Positions 9,730 through 19,316 of a stretch of 64,000 nt of DNA are shown one piece after another. Source of the stretch: Burkholderia sp. Bp9142. GTDB lineage: Bacteria > Pseudomonadota > Gammaproteobacteria > Burkholderiales > Burkholderiaceae. The notes under the pieces were generated by a model, which saw nothing but the letters and a program-made list of their open reading frames with translations, did not search any database and had not been told where the DNA came from. Position numbers and translations under genes: made by a program. The stretch lies in contig NZ_QTPP01000003.1 in the NCBI RefSeq assembly GCF_003853415.1, positions 248,001 through 312,000 on the forward strand. Direction: 5' to 3'. The number at the start of each line of letters is the position of its first letter. Position 1 is the first letter of the stretch.

Positions 9730-10486
9730 CGCCGGGCCGGCGCCCGCTCGGCAAGGTTCGTTGAAAGTGTTTCGAACCGCAAACGCCGGTCGCTCCTTTC
9801 CCGTTCCGGATTTTCCTCGCCGTTTCACGTCGAATCCGGTGCGCTATTCCATTGGTGAAACCGGAGTCGCCGGCGCCGAATGATCATCGACGATCCGGAT
9901 TTCGGGCTTCACTCGCGCCGGATTCGAAAGTGATGTGTCGGATGTTGAAAATTCCTGCTGCCGATGCGGTCGATCGAAACGGTCCGCGATTATCAGAGCC
10001 AACTGCCGTTACCACCCCGTATATATCAAGATATAAAAACTCGATCGCACATGCTGCATGGCGATTGGTGTTTTCACTGATATCGCGGATACCCGGTAGC
10101 TTTGTCCGATATCGCGCGGAATGACCGCCGGATATCGAGAAACCCGATCGCCGGGCGTGCGGATCAAAGTAAAAAATACGCGCCGCGCGCCGCCCTCGCT
10201 CCGCTGGATAAACATCGACTGGAAAACCCTTTTTTTTTGATCTAGCCTTGTCTGACTAAAAGCAGAGCGGTAATCAAATCAACCAGAAAGTCGCTGCTTA
10301 AAAAACAGGGGGCCACCATCATGCCGTCCGGCTAGTTCTGCATTTGCAAACGAGAATCGATTAACTCGTAGTTCATCCACGAATAAACCGACGTCGTATC
10401 GCGACCGCCGGAGGGGACCCTTGCGTCCCGAATTTTGCGCCGTCGCCGGTTCGACTCAACGGCCATGTTGACGCCGAGGGGAAAGC
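9730..10486. other. 757-bp non-coding region ahead of the autotransporter
   Basis: No ORF with a recognisable product. The stretch is clearly richer in A+T than its neighbours and includes a run of eight or more T near 10227-10236. It then has TAATCAAATCAACC and a GC-rich leader up to the autotransporter ribosome site. It probably holds the autotransporter promoter and a long 5' leader, but I cannot place promoter boxes with confidence. Confidence 0.4.
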
Positions 10487-13400
10487 ATGAACATTGCGCA
10501 TTCGAAGAAGAGCGGAGAGCCGTTTCCGAGACTCCTGTTGCCGACGGGCATTTTCCTGGCATTGTCCGGCGCGGGCATCGTTCCCGCCTACGCAACCTGT
10601 TCGACGGCAGGCACCACGGTGACCTGTTCGGGCGTCGCGAATCCGCTGGCGCCCAGCTATTCGAACAGCGCCAACAACCTGAACGTCACGGTCAATCCCG
10701 GCGCGAGCGTCGGTGTCCTGCTCGGCGTCGGCGGCACCGCGATGTCGTTGACCGGCAACAATGTCATGCTGACCAACAACGGCACCATCGATCCGTCCGC
10801 GCTCGGGACGGGTCTCGGCGTGCTGTCGAGCGGCGCGGTGGTCGGCAATGCGGCGGCGAGCACCACGATCGTGACCAACAACGGCACGATGAACGGCTCG
10901 ACCGGCGTGGCGATCAGCGGCGTGACGGGCATGGCGCTGTCGGTCCAGAACGGCACGGGCGGTACGTCGACGATCAACAACACCGGCACGATCGGCTCGA
11001 ACCCGCTGGTCGGCGCGACCCTCACCGGCGCGGACGCGCCCGTGGTCGCTGCATACGGCGGCGGCACGGTCAACATGACGAACAGCGGGACGATCACTGG
11101 GCGCGTGTCGCTCGGGTCGAACGGCACGCCCGGGCTGGGCAATACGTTTACCAATTCGGGCACGATCAACGGCAGCGTGTCGATGGGCGCGAACAGCACG
11201 AACACGTTCAACGCGGTCACGGGCTCGTCGGTCAACACGGCGGGCGGCACCGGCGGCGCGTTCAACATCACGGTCGGCCCGGTCACGCTCGGCGTGGCGG
11301 CGACGGGCGTCGTTGACGGCGGCGCGGGCGGCAACAACACGCTCAACCTGCAGCAGGGCGCGTCGGCAAACGGCACCATCGCGGTCAACAACTACATCAA
11401 CTTCAATCACCTCAACGTCCAGGCCGGCACCTGGACGATCAGCGGCGCATCGTCCGCGCAGGACGCGACGCTGGCGGGCGGCGTCGCGATCATCGACAAC
11501 AATGCGTCGCTCGGCACGGGCACCATCACGGCCACCGGCGGTGCGCTGCAGGCAGGCGCCGCCGGGCTCGCCGTCAGCAACAACGTGGATCTCGGCGCGG
11601 GCGGGCTGACGGTGCAGGGCGCGACCGGGCTCACGCTGTCGGGCACGGTGGCGGGCAGCGGCGCGCTGACGAAGAACGACAGCGGCACGCTGACGCTGGC
11701 GGCCGCCAACACGTATACGGGCGGCACGAACCTGAACAGCGGCGGCCTCGTGGTCGGCAACGGCGGAGCGCTCGGCGCCGGCGCGCTCAATGTCAACGCA
11801 TCGGCTTCGCTCGACTCGAGCACGAACGTGACGCTCGGCAACGCGGTCAATCTGGCCACCGGCACGACGCTGACGATCGGCGGCAGCAACAACCTCGGAT
11901 TGTCCGGCACGATTGCCGGCGCCGGCGGCCTCGTGAAGAACGGCGCGGCGACGACGACGCTGACGGGCGCGAACACGTACACGGGCGACACGACGATCAA
12001 TGCCGGCACGCTCGCGCTGGGCGCGGGCGGCAGCCTGGCGGCGAGCGGCACGGTGAACCTCGCCGGCGCGGGCGCGACGTTCGACCTGGGCGGCGCTACC
12101 GGGACGCAGACGATCGGCTCGCTGGCCGGCTCGGCCGGCACCAACGTCAACCTCGGCGGCAATTCGCTGATACTCGACGGCAGCGTCAATACGACTTACG
12201 CCGGGACGATCGGCGGCACGGGCAGCCTGACGCTGTCCGGTACCGGCACGCAATCGCTGACCGGCACGAACGTCTATTCGGGCGGCACGAACCTGAACGG
12301 CGGCAACGTCGTCGTCGGCAGCAATAGCGCGCTGGGCGTCGGCGCGGTGAACGTCAACGGCTCGTCGACACTCGACGCGACCACCAACGTGTCGCTCGCG
12401 AACGCCATCAACATCGCCACCGGCACGACGTTCACGCTCGGCGGCAGCACCGGTCTCGGGCTGGGCGGCACGATCTCCGGCGGCGGCGGGCTCGTGAAGG
12501 ACGGCGCGGCGGTGCTGACGCTGAGCGGCGCGAACAATTACTCGGGCGGCACGACGCTGAACGCCGGCGCCCTCGTGCTCGGCAATGCCGCGGCACTCGG
12601 CACGGGCGCGCTGACCGTCGGCGGCACGGCGACGCTCGATACGACCACGAGCCTGGCGGTCGGCAATGCGATCGATCTCGGCGCGGGCGTGACGCTCACG
12701 CTCGGCGGCAGCAACGCACTCGGGCTGGGCGGCGCGATTTCCGGCACGGGCGCGCTCGTGAAGGACGGCGCGGCGACCACGACACTGACGGGCGCGAACA
12801 CGTATAGCGGCGGCACGACGATCAACGCGGGCACACTGGCGATCGGCGCGGGCGGCAGCCTCGCATCGACCGGCGCGGTGAATCTCGCCGGCGCGGGCGC
12901 GACGTTCGACCTGAGCGGCGCAGCGGGCGCGCAGTCGCTCGGCGCGCTGTCCGGTGTCGCGGGGACGAGCGTCAATCTGGGCGGCACTGCGCTGACGCTG
13001 GGCGGGACGGCAAGCGGCACGTTCAGCGGCACGATCGGCGGCACCGGCAGCCTGACGCTCGCCGGCACCGGCACGCAGACGCTCAATGGCGCGAGCACCT
13101 ATTCGGGCGGCACGAACCTGAACAGCGGCACCGTGATGCTCGGCAACAACGCGGCGCTGGGCACCGGCACGTTGAATGTCGGCGGCGCGGCGACGCTCGA
13201 TACGAACGCGAGCCTGTCGGTCGCCAACGCGATCGATCTCGGCACGGGCGCGACGCTCACGCTCGGCGGCAGCAATGCGCTCGGGCTGGGCGGCGCGATT
13301 TCCGGCGCGGGCGCGCTCGTGAAGGACGGCGCGGCGACCACGACGCTGACGGGCGTGAACACGTATACCGGCGGTACGACGATCAACGCCGGAACACTGG

Positions 13401-16090
13401 CGATCGGCGCGGGCGGCAGCCTCGCATCGACGGGCGCGATGACGCTCGCCGGCGCAGGCGCGACGCTCGATCTGAGCACTGCGTCGGGTGCGCAGTCGGT
13501 CGGCGCGCTGACTGGTGCGGCAGGCAGCACCGTGAACCTCGGCGCGAACGCGCTGGCGCTGACCGGCAGCGGCAACGGCACGTTCAGCGGCACGATCGGC
13601 GGTACGGGCAGCCTGACGCTCGCGGGCACCGGCACGCAGACCCTGACGGGCGTGAACACGTACACCGGCGGCACGAACCTGAATAGCGGCACCGTGATGC
13701 TCGGCAACAACGCGGCGCTGGGCACCGGCGCGTTGAATGTCGGCGGCGCGGCGACGCTCGACACGAACGCGAGCCTGTCGGTCGCCAACGCGATCGATCT
13801 CGGCACGGGCGCGACGCTCACGCTCGGCGGCAGCAACGCGCTCGGGCTGGGCGGCGCGATTTCCGGCGCGGGCGCGCTCGTGAAGGACGGCGCGGCGACC
13901 ACGACACTGACAGGCGCGAATACGTACACGGGCGGCACGACGATCAACGCCGGCACATTGGCGCTCGGTTCGGGCGGCAGCCTTGCATCGACGGGCGCGG
14001 TGAATCTCGCCGGCGCGGGCGCGACGTTCGACCTGAGCGGCGCAGCGGGCGCGCAGACGATCGGCGCGCTGACCGGTGCGGCAGGCAGCACCGTGAACCT
14101 CGGCGCGAACGCGCTGACGCTGAACGGCAGCGGCGCCGGCACGTTCGGCGGCGTCATCGGCGGCACCGGCGGCCTGACGGTCGCGGGCACCGGCATTCAG
14201 ACGCTGACCGGCAGCAACACGTATACGGGCGGCACCACGATCGCGGCGGGCGGCACGCTGCAGCTCGGCAACGGCGGCACGTCGGGCAGCGTGGCCGGCG
14301 ACGTCGTCGACAATGGCGCGCTGATCTTCAACCAGTCCGCCAACGTGATGGTCGCGAACGTGCTGTCCGGCACCGGTTCGCTGACGCAGGCGGGCAGCGG
14401 GCAACTGACGCTGACGGGCATCAACACGCTGAGCGGCCCGACCACCGTCGGCGCGGGTACGCTCGTCGTCAACGGTTCGCTCGGCCAATCGAGCGTGACC
14501 GTGCAGAACGGCGCGACGCTGACGGGCACCGGCACGGTCGGCAGCCTCGTGGTCCAGGGCGGCGCGTTCGCGGCCGCGTCGCAGCCGGGCGCGGCGCTGA
14601 ACGTGGCCGGCAACGTCACGTTCCAGCCGGGCTCGACGCTGCAGGTCGCGGTCACGCCGCAGCAGAGCGGCAGCCTGTCGGCGGGCGGCTCGGCCACGCT
14701 GAACGGCGGCACCGTGCAGGTGCTCGCGAACCAGGCCAGCTACCAGCCGAGCACGACGTACACGATCCTCAGCGCATCATCGGGCGTGCAGGGCACGTTC
14801 AGCCAGGTGAATTCGAACTACGCGTTCCTGATGCCGACGCTCAGCTACGATCCGAACCACGTGTACCTGCGGCTCGTCGCGAACGGCACGTCGCTGCCCG
14901 ACGTCGCCACGACGCCGAACCAGCGTTCGGTCGCGACCGCGATCGGCGCGCTCGGTGCCGGCAATACGCTGTACGACAAGGTGCTGACGACCGATGCGGC
15001 CACCGCGCGTCAGGCCTACGGGATGCTCGACGGCGAACTGCAGGCGAGCCTGAAGAGCATGCTGCTGCTCGACAGCCGCTATGTGCGCGATGCCGTTACC
15101 GATCGCGTGCGGCAGGGCCTTGCGCCGGGATCGGGGCCGCTCGCCGCGCTGTCGTCGGGCGGCGCCGCGCTGTGCGGCGACAACACGGCCGGCGTGAGCG
15201 CCCCGGCGATGCCGCCGGAACGCCGGACCGGTTCGCGCGACGGCTGTTACGGCGGCACGCCTTATCAGCCGGTGGTATGGGGGCAGGCGTTCGGCGGCCG
15301 CAGCCGGCTCGCCGGCGACGGCAACGCGTCGACGATCAACCGCAGCATGACGGGCTTCATCGCCGGCGCCGACATGGCGCTCAACGACAAGTGGCGAGCC
15401 GGTCTGGCCGCGGGCGTCACGCACGGCTCGCTCGACAACGGCCAGAGTTCGTCCGCGTCGGTCAACAGCTACTACCTGTCGCTGTACGGCGGTGCGCAGT
15501 ACGGTGCGCTCGGCGTGCGCGGCGGCGCGTCGTACACGTGGTACCGGATCAACAGCGACCGCTATCCGGGCTTCGCGGGCTTCTCCGATCACGATTCGGC
15601 CGGCTACAACGCGAATTCGGCGCAGGTGTTCGGCGAAGTCGGCTACGCGCTGCCGGTCGGGCCGGTCGCGCTCGAACCGTTCGCGGGTCTGGCCTACGTG
15701 AACCTGCATACCGACGGCTATACGGAAAGCGGCGGCGCCGCCGCACTGCGGGCCGGCGGCCAGACGACCCACGTCGGGTTCTCGACGCTCGGCCTGCGCG
15801 CCGCGTCGCAGCTCGGCACGATCGCGAGCGGCACGTTCACCGCGCGCGCGACGGTCGGCTGGCGGCATGCGTTCGGCAACGTGCGGCCGTCGTCGGCGTT
15901 CACGTTCGCGAACGGCGGCACGTCGTTCCAGGTGTCGGGCGTGCCGATCGGCCGCGACAGCGCGGTGCTCGAAGCGGGCATCGACGCGAGCATCACGAAG
16001 CGCCTGACGCTCGGCCTCACGTTCAGCGGCCAGTACGGCAGCGGCGTGCGCGACAACGCGGTGCTCGGCAACATCCTGTGGAAGTTCTGA
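10487..16090 (+). CDS. giant autotransporter adhesin-like protein (type Va)
   Basis: A 1,867-residue protein. The signal peptide is MNIAHSKK... to about Ala36 (VPAYA). Next come NNGTI/NSGTI-type beta-helix strands (residues about 60-250). A long repeat region of passenger-associated transport repeats follows, built on NTYTGGTxxNxGTLxLG motifs. A linker leads to a C-terminal autotransporter barrel from about residue 1590 (VVWGQAFGGRSRLAG) to the last residue, Phe (GNILWKF). The family exports its own passenger through the outer membrane; this one has no visible protease triad and is best read as a structural or adhesive surface protein. GAGGGGAAAG is a strong ribosome site. Substrate or host ligand unknown. 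Confidence 0.93.
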   Translation: MNIAHSKKSGEPFPRLLLPTGIFLALSGAGIVPAYATCSTAGTTVTCSGVANPLAPSYSNSANNLNVTVNPGASVGVLLGVGGTAMSLTGNNVMLTNNGTIDPSALGTGLGVLSSGAVVGNAAASTTIVTNNGTMNGSTGVAISGVTGMALSVQNGTGGTSTINNTGTIGSNPLVGATLTGADAPVVAAYGGGTVNMTNSGTITGRVSLGSNGTPGLGNTFTNSGTINGSVSMGANSTNTFNAVTGSSVNTAGGTGGAFNITVGPVTLGVAATGVVDGGAGGNNTLNLQQGASANGTIAVNNYINFNHLNVQAGTWTISGASSAQDATLAGGVAIIDNNASLGTGTITATGGALQAGAAGLAVSNNVDLGAGGLTVQGATGLTLSGTVAGSGALTKNDSGTLTLAAANTYTGGTNLNSGGLVVGNGGALGAGALNVNASASLDSSTNVTLGNAVNLATGTTLTIGGSNNLGLSGTIAGAGGLVKNGAATTTLTGANTYTGDTTINAGTLALGAGGSLAASGTVNLAGAGATFDLGGATGTQTIGSLAGSAGTNVNLGGNSLILDGSVNTTYAGTIGGTGSLTLSGTGTQSLTGTNVYSGGTNLNGGNVVVGSNSALGVGAVNVNGSSTLDATTNVSLANAINIATGTTFTLGGSTGLGLGGTISGGGGLVKDGAAVLTLSGANNYSGGTTLNAGALVLGNAAALGTGALTVGGTATLDTTTSLAVGNAIDLGAGVTLTLGGSNALGLGGAISGTGALVKDGAATTTLTGANTYSGGTTINAGTLAIGAGGSLASTGAVNLAGAGATFDLSGAAGAQSLGALSGVAGTSVNLGGTALTLGGTASGTFSGTIGGTGSLTLAGTGTQTLNGASTYSGGTNLNSGTVMLGNNAALGTGTLNVGGAATLDTNASLSVANAIDLGTGATLTLGGSNALGLGGAISGAGALVKDGAATTTLTGVNTYTGGTTINAGTLAIGAGGSLASTGAMTLAGAGATLDLSTASGAQSVGALTGAAGSTVNLGANALALTGSGNGTFSGTIGGTGSLTLAGTGTQTLTGVNTYTGGTNLNSGTVMLGNNAALGTGALNVGGAATLDTNASLSVANAIDLGTGATLTLGGSNALGLGGAISGAGALVKDGAATTTLTGANTYTGGTTINAGTLALGSGGSLASTGAVNLAGAGATFDLSGAAGAQTIGALTGAAGSTVNLGANALTLNGSGAGTFGGVIGGTGGLTVAGTGIQTLTGSNTYTGGTTIAAGGTLQLGNGGTSGSVAGDVVDNGALIFNQSANVMVANVLSGTGSLTQAGSGQLTLTGINTLSGPTTVGAGTLVVNGSLGQSSVTVQNGATLTGTGTVGSLVVQGGAFAAASQPGAALNVAGNVTFQPGSTLQVAVTPQQSGSLSAGGSATLNGGTVQVLANQASYQPSTTYTILSASSGVQGTFSQVNSNYAFLMPTLSYDPNHVYLRLVANGTSLPDVATTPNQRSVATAIGALGAGNTLYDKVLTTDAATARQAYGMLDGELQASLKSMLLLDSRYVRDAVTDRVRQGLAPGSGPLAALSSGGAALCGDNTAGVSAPAMPPERRTGSRDGCYGGTPYQPVVWGQAFGGRSRLAGDGNASTINRSMTGFIAGADMALNDKWRAGLAAGVTHGSLDNGQSSSASVNSYYLSLYGGAQYGALGVRGGASYTWYRINSDRYPGFAGFSDHDSAGYNANSAQVFGEVGYALPVGPVALEPFAGLAYVNLHTDGYTESGGAAALRAGGQTTHVGFSTLGLRAASQLGTIASGTFTARATVGWRHAFGNVRPSSAFTFANGGTSFQVSGVPIGRDSAVLEAGIDASITKRLTLGLTFSGQYGSGVRDNAVLGNILWKF
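11875..14382 (+). repeat. 561-bp coding repeats inside the autotransporter
   Basis: Units begin at equivalent bases (GCTCGGCGGCAGC or one-base variant) at 11875, 12436, 12700, 13261 and 13822. Spacings are 561, 264, 561 and 561 bp, all multiples of three. A full unit encodes 187 residues with two transport-repeat motifs; the 264-bp unit (88 residues) carries one, as if 297 bp were deleted or never gained. The units from 12700 onward are nearly identical at DNA level, while the first is more diverged. This shows recent duplication and a capacity for length change by recombination. Confidence 0.9.
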
Positions 16091-16248
16091 CAGGCATGTA
16101 ACCTGCGTGCGCAGGCGGCGCGATGCGGCGATCGATTCGCTGCGTCGCGCCGTCTCGCCTCGTCGCTGCGCGCGCCCCCCGTTCTGGCCTATCCTGTGCG
16201 GAAACACGCGACGCGCGCCGCGCGTTGCGCCTCGACACAGGAGCATCG

Positions 16249-18474
16249 ATGCCGAATCACGCCGAAGCCACCACGACGCAGGCGCCGCAAGTCGCGCCTG
16301 TCCCTCCGACTCAAGCGTCCGGCCCCGCATTCATCGCGCCCGAAGCCGATCCGCAGGCGCTCGCGCGCAACAACCAGTACGTGCTGAAATCCGGCGACGC
16401 GTTCGTGGTCAGCGACGCGCTCGGCGACGTCAGCGGTCACGACGACGGCCTGTTCGTCGACGACATGCGCGTGCTGTCGAAATGGCGTCTGACCTTCGGC
16501 GGCCGCGCGCCGTCGCTGCTGTCGGGCGCGACGAGCGCGGACAACGCGTCGTTTACCGCGCACCTGACGAACCGTCCGCTGCCGCCGCTCGGCGGCCGCG
16601 AGACGCCCGAGGGCGTGATCCACATCGAACGGATGCGCGTGCTCGCGGGCGACGTGCTGTACGAAGCGCTGACGCTGACGAACTACGGCGAGAGCGAGGC
16701 CGAGGTGCCGCTGTCGCTGTCGTTCGCGGCGGATTTCAAGGACATGTTCGAAGTGCGCGGCACGCGGCGCCCGAAGCGCGGCACGGTGGCCGCGCCGCGC
16801 GTCGACGCAGGGGCGGTGCGGCTGCGCTACGACGGCCTCGACAAAGTCGAGCGCAACGTGACCGTGCATTTCTCGCCGGCACCCGACGCGCTGTCGGTCG
16901 ATCGTGCCGACTACACGCTGACGATCGCCGCGCAGGCATGCGTATCGATCTACCTGACCGTCGACGCGACGCTCGGTCAGGCGCACCACGGCGAGGGCCC
17001 GGGATGCGGGCGTGTCGCGCTGCGCACCGCGCTCGTCGGCGTGCATCGCGAAATGCGTTCGCGCCGCGAGTCGATGGCGCGCGTGAACACCGGCAATCCG
17101 CTGTTCGACGCGTGGCTCGACCGGTCGCTCGCGGATCTCGGGCTGCTCACGACGCAGCTCGACACCGGGCCGTATCCGTATGCGGGCATTCCGTGGTTCT
17201 CGACCCCGTTCGGCCGCGACGCGGTGATCACGTCGCTGCAGCTGATGTGGCTGCAGCCGTCGCTCGCGCGCGGGGTGCTGCGCTTTCTCGCGGAGCACCA
17301 GGCACGCGAGACGTCCGCGTTCCGCGATGCCGAGCCCGGCAAGATCATGCACGAGTTCCGCCGCAGCGAAATGGCCGCGACGGGCGAGGTGCCGTTCGCG
17401 CTGTATTACGGCGGCGTCGACACGACCCCGCTGTTCATCGTGCTCGCGGGCGCATACGTCGAACACACTGGCGACGATGCGCTGATCGACGAGCTGTGGC
17501 CCGCGCTCGAGCGCGCCGCGCAGTGGGTGATCGACAAGTGCGACCGCAATCCGTACGGGCTGCTCGATTACCAGCGCACGTCGGAGCGCGGTCTCGCGAA
17601 CCAGGGCTGGAAGGACAGCCACGATTCGGTGTTCCACGCGGACGGCCGCTTCCCCGACGGCCCGATCGCGCTCGTCGAAGTGCAGGCGTATGCGTGCGCG
17701 GCGCTCGACGCGATGTCGATGTGCTCGCACCGGCGCGGCCACGCGGCCGATGCGACGCGCTACGCACTGCGCGCGAAGATGCTGCGCGATCAGGTCGAAG
17801 CGCTGTTCTGGATGCCGGAGGGCCAGTTCTACGGGATCGCGCTCGACGGTCACGGCGACCTGTGCCGCGTGTTCGCGTCGAACGCGGGCCATCTGCTCGC
17901 GTTCGGGCTGCCCGACGCGGAGCGCGGCGCGGCGGTCGCGGGCGTGCTGGGCTCGACGCTGTTCCAGACGGGCTGGGGCATCCGCACGCTCGCGGCCGGC
18001 CAGCCGCGCTTCAACCCGATGGCCTATCACAACGGCTCGGTGTGGCCGCACGACAATGCGCTGATCGCGCGCGGGCTTGCGCGCTACGGCGACAAGACGG
18101 CCGCGGTGAACCTGCTGCGCGCGCTGTTCGAGGCGGCGGTCAGCTTCGAGATGCGGCTGCCGGAGCTGTTCTGCGGATTCCCGCGGCGGCGCGGCGAACC
18201 GCCGACGGCCTATCCGGTCGCCTGCCTGCCGCAGGCGTGGGCGGCCGGTGCGCCGTTCATGATGCTGCAGGCGTGTCTCGGCGTGAGCGTCGACGCGGCG
18301 CGCCACGAGGTGCGCGTCGAGCGCCCGGCGCTGCCCGAAGGCGTCGACTGGCTGCGCATCGACGACCTGCGGGTCGGCGACGAAACGGTATCGCTGACGT
18401 TCCGGCGCGTCGACGGCCAGGTGGTTGCGTCGGCGGCGCAGCCGGGGCGGGTGAAGGTGGTCGCGGTGCTGTAG
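16249..18474 (+). CDS. amylo-alpha-1,6-glucosidase / glycogen-debranching-type glycosidase
   Basis: A 741-residue cytoplasmic protein. The N-terminal third is a debranching-enzyme N-terminal beta domain (begins near VLKSGDAFVVSDALGDVSG, with DDGLFVDDMRVLSKW). The remainder is an (alpha/alpha)6-type catalytic barrel. Recognisable stretches are PWFSTPFGRDAVITSLQ, RTSERGLANQGWKDSHDS and NPMAYHNGSVWPHDNALIA, typical of the family acting on alpha-1,6 branches of glucans. The start at 16249 follows an ACAGGAG ribosome site; the frame is open further upstream without domain support. It stands alone, with no glg or tre genes adjacent, so the polymer it trims is not shown by context. Confidence 0.86.
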   Translation: MPNHAEATTTQAPQVAPVPPTQASGPAFIAPEADPQALARNNQYVLKSGDAFVVSDALGDVSGHDDGLFVDDMRVLSKWRLTFGGRAPSLLSGATSADNASFTAHLTNRPLPPLGGRETPEGVIHIERMRVLAGDVLYEALTLTNYGESEAEVPLSLSFAADFKDMFEVRGTRRPKRGTVAAPRVDAGAVRLRYDGLDKVERNVTVHFSPAPDALSVDRADYTLTIAAQACVSIYLTVDATLGQAHHGEGPGCGRVALRTALVGVHREMRSRRESMARVNTGNPLFDAWLDRSLADLGLLTTQLDTGPYPYAGIPWFSTPFGRDAVITSLQLMWLQPSLARGVLRFLAEHQARETSAFRDAEPGKIMHEFRRSEMAATGEVPFALYYGGVDTTPLFIVLAGAYVEHTGDDALIDELWPALERAAQWVIDKCDRNPYGLLDYQRTSERGLANQGWKDSHDSVFHADGRFPDGPIALVEVQAYACAALDAMSMCSHRRGHAADATRYALRAKMLRDQVEALFWMPEGQFYGIALDGHGDLCRVFASNAGHLLAFGLPDAERGAAVAGVLGSTLFQTGWGIRTLAAGQPRFNPMAYHNGSVWPHDNALIARGLARYGDKTAAVNLLRALFEAAVSFEMRLPELFCGFPRRRGEPPTAYPVACLPQAWAAGAPFMMLQACLGVSVDAARHEVRVERPALPEGVDWLRIDDLRVGDETVSLTFRRVDGQVVASAAQPGRVKVVAVL

Positions 18475-18569
18475 CCGGCTGCACGGACGTTGCGCAATGT
18501 CGCGCCACGACCGCGCGCAGCGGCATAGAATCGTGACATGACCCTTGAACGATGGTGGAGGCACCTACG

Positions 18570-18821
18570 ATGACGACCGACAATCGGCCCGACGACGGCG
18601 AGCAAAAGCTCGAGAACCTGGAAGCGGCGGTCGACCACCTGCACAAGTCGATCGAGTCGCAGAGCATCGCGGCGGGCGCGGCGAAGGGCATCCTGTTCAG
18701 CCTGATCGAAACGCTCGGCGCGCTGATCGGCGATCCCGACCTGCCCGAACATGCGCGCTCGGGCTACGAGGCGCTGCGCGACAAGGCGAGCGAATTGCGC
18801 AGCGGGCTCGACCGGCATTGA
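18570..18821 (+). CDS. small acidic helical protein of unknown function
   Basis: An 83-residue hypothetical protein (MTTDNRPDDGEQKLENLEAA...). The sequence is strongly helical with a heptad-like first half (LENLEAAVDHLHKSIE) and no membrane segment. GGTGGAGG lies about 9 bp upstream of the ATG at 18570, so I prefer it to the in-frame ATG at 18552, which overlaps that site. It follows the debranching gene by 95 bp. I do not recognise a named family. Confidence 0.6.
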   Translation: MTTDNRPDDGEQKLENLEAAVDHLHKSIESQSIAAGAAKGILFSLIETLGALIGDPDLPEHARSGYEALRDKASELRSGLDRH

Positions 18822-18889
18822 CGAACCGGCAGCGCCGGCGTTGGCCGCACGGCCCGCGCCGGTGCTGCCCAATCCTGCGCGGCGTGCAC

Positions 18890-18966
18890 AAAACCTCATG
18901 CGCTCAATGAGTTAGCCGGACGATGCGCAGGATATCCACAAGCTTGCCAACACAATCTGTGGAGAA
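18890..18966 (+). repeat. DnaA-box-pair intergenic repeat, copy 1
   Basis: First of nine related copies. The core is ATATCCACA, then a 17-bp spacer with GCTTGCCAACA, then TGTGGAGAA (18932-18966). It is preceded by TCAATGAGTTAG about 18 bp upstream and GCAGG directly before the core. TCCACA and TGTGGA are facing halves resembling DnaA boxes (TTATCCACA and its complement). The 495-bp stretch 18822-19316 contains only copies 1-3 and no credible gene. Confidence 0.88.
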
Positions 18967-19057
18967 CCGGCTGGCCCCGAACCGGACGCGCAGGGCCCCC
19001 TGCGAGGTCACAAACGATGCCGCGTCGTTGACCTGCCGGGCCCGATCTACTGAATCT

Positions 19058-19130
19058 TCTTTTGTATCAGTGTGTTACGTGTCACATCGGCGGAATATCC
19101 ACAGGCTTGCCAACAAAATCTGTGGATAAG
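19058..19130 (+). repeat. DnaA-box-pair intergenic repeat, copy 2
   Basis: Core at 19095-19130: ATATCCACA, GCTTGCCAACA, TGTGGATAAG. The right arm here contains TGTGGATAA, the exact complement of the consensus DnaA box. The upstream element is degenerate (TATCAGTGTGTTACG). Confidence 0.88.
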
Positions 19131-19225
19131 TCTGACGTGATTGCTTCTTGAGGGTTGAGGATCCCGCGTGCGGCGGCCGGTGCGCCGGATCCCGTGCGCA
19201 CCGGCTGCCCGATGCGCGCATCGTC

Positions 19226-19307
19226 ACGGTAAATCGTGCGCGATCAACGGGTTAGGTCCCGGGTACCCAGGATATCCACATCCTTGCCAACAAAATCTGT
19301 GGACAAG
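19226..19307 (+). repeat. DnaA-box-pair intergenic repeat, copy 3
   Basis: Core at 19272-19307 (ATATCCACA, CCTTGCCAACA, TGTGGACAAG), with GATCAACGGGTTAG upstream. The core ends 9 bp beyond the stop codon of penR, which converges on it. Confidence 0.88.
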
Positions 19308-19316
19308 CCGGGGCCG

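Noticed and set aside
10373-14488. A 1,371-codon open frame on the minus strand opposite the autotransporter
   Set aside because: It is a by-product of GC-rich repetitive coding sequence. The translation is Arg/Ala-rich with no domain, and the plus strand encodes a complete autotransporter.
16189-18564. A 791-codon minus-strand frame opposite the debranching enzyme
   Set aside because: Arg/His/Ala-rich antisense shadow with no recognisable motif; the plus-strand product is clear.
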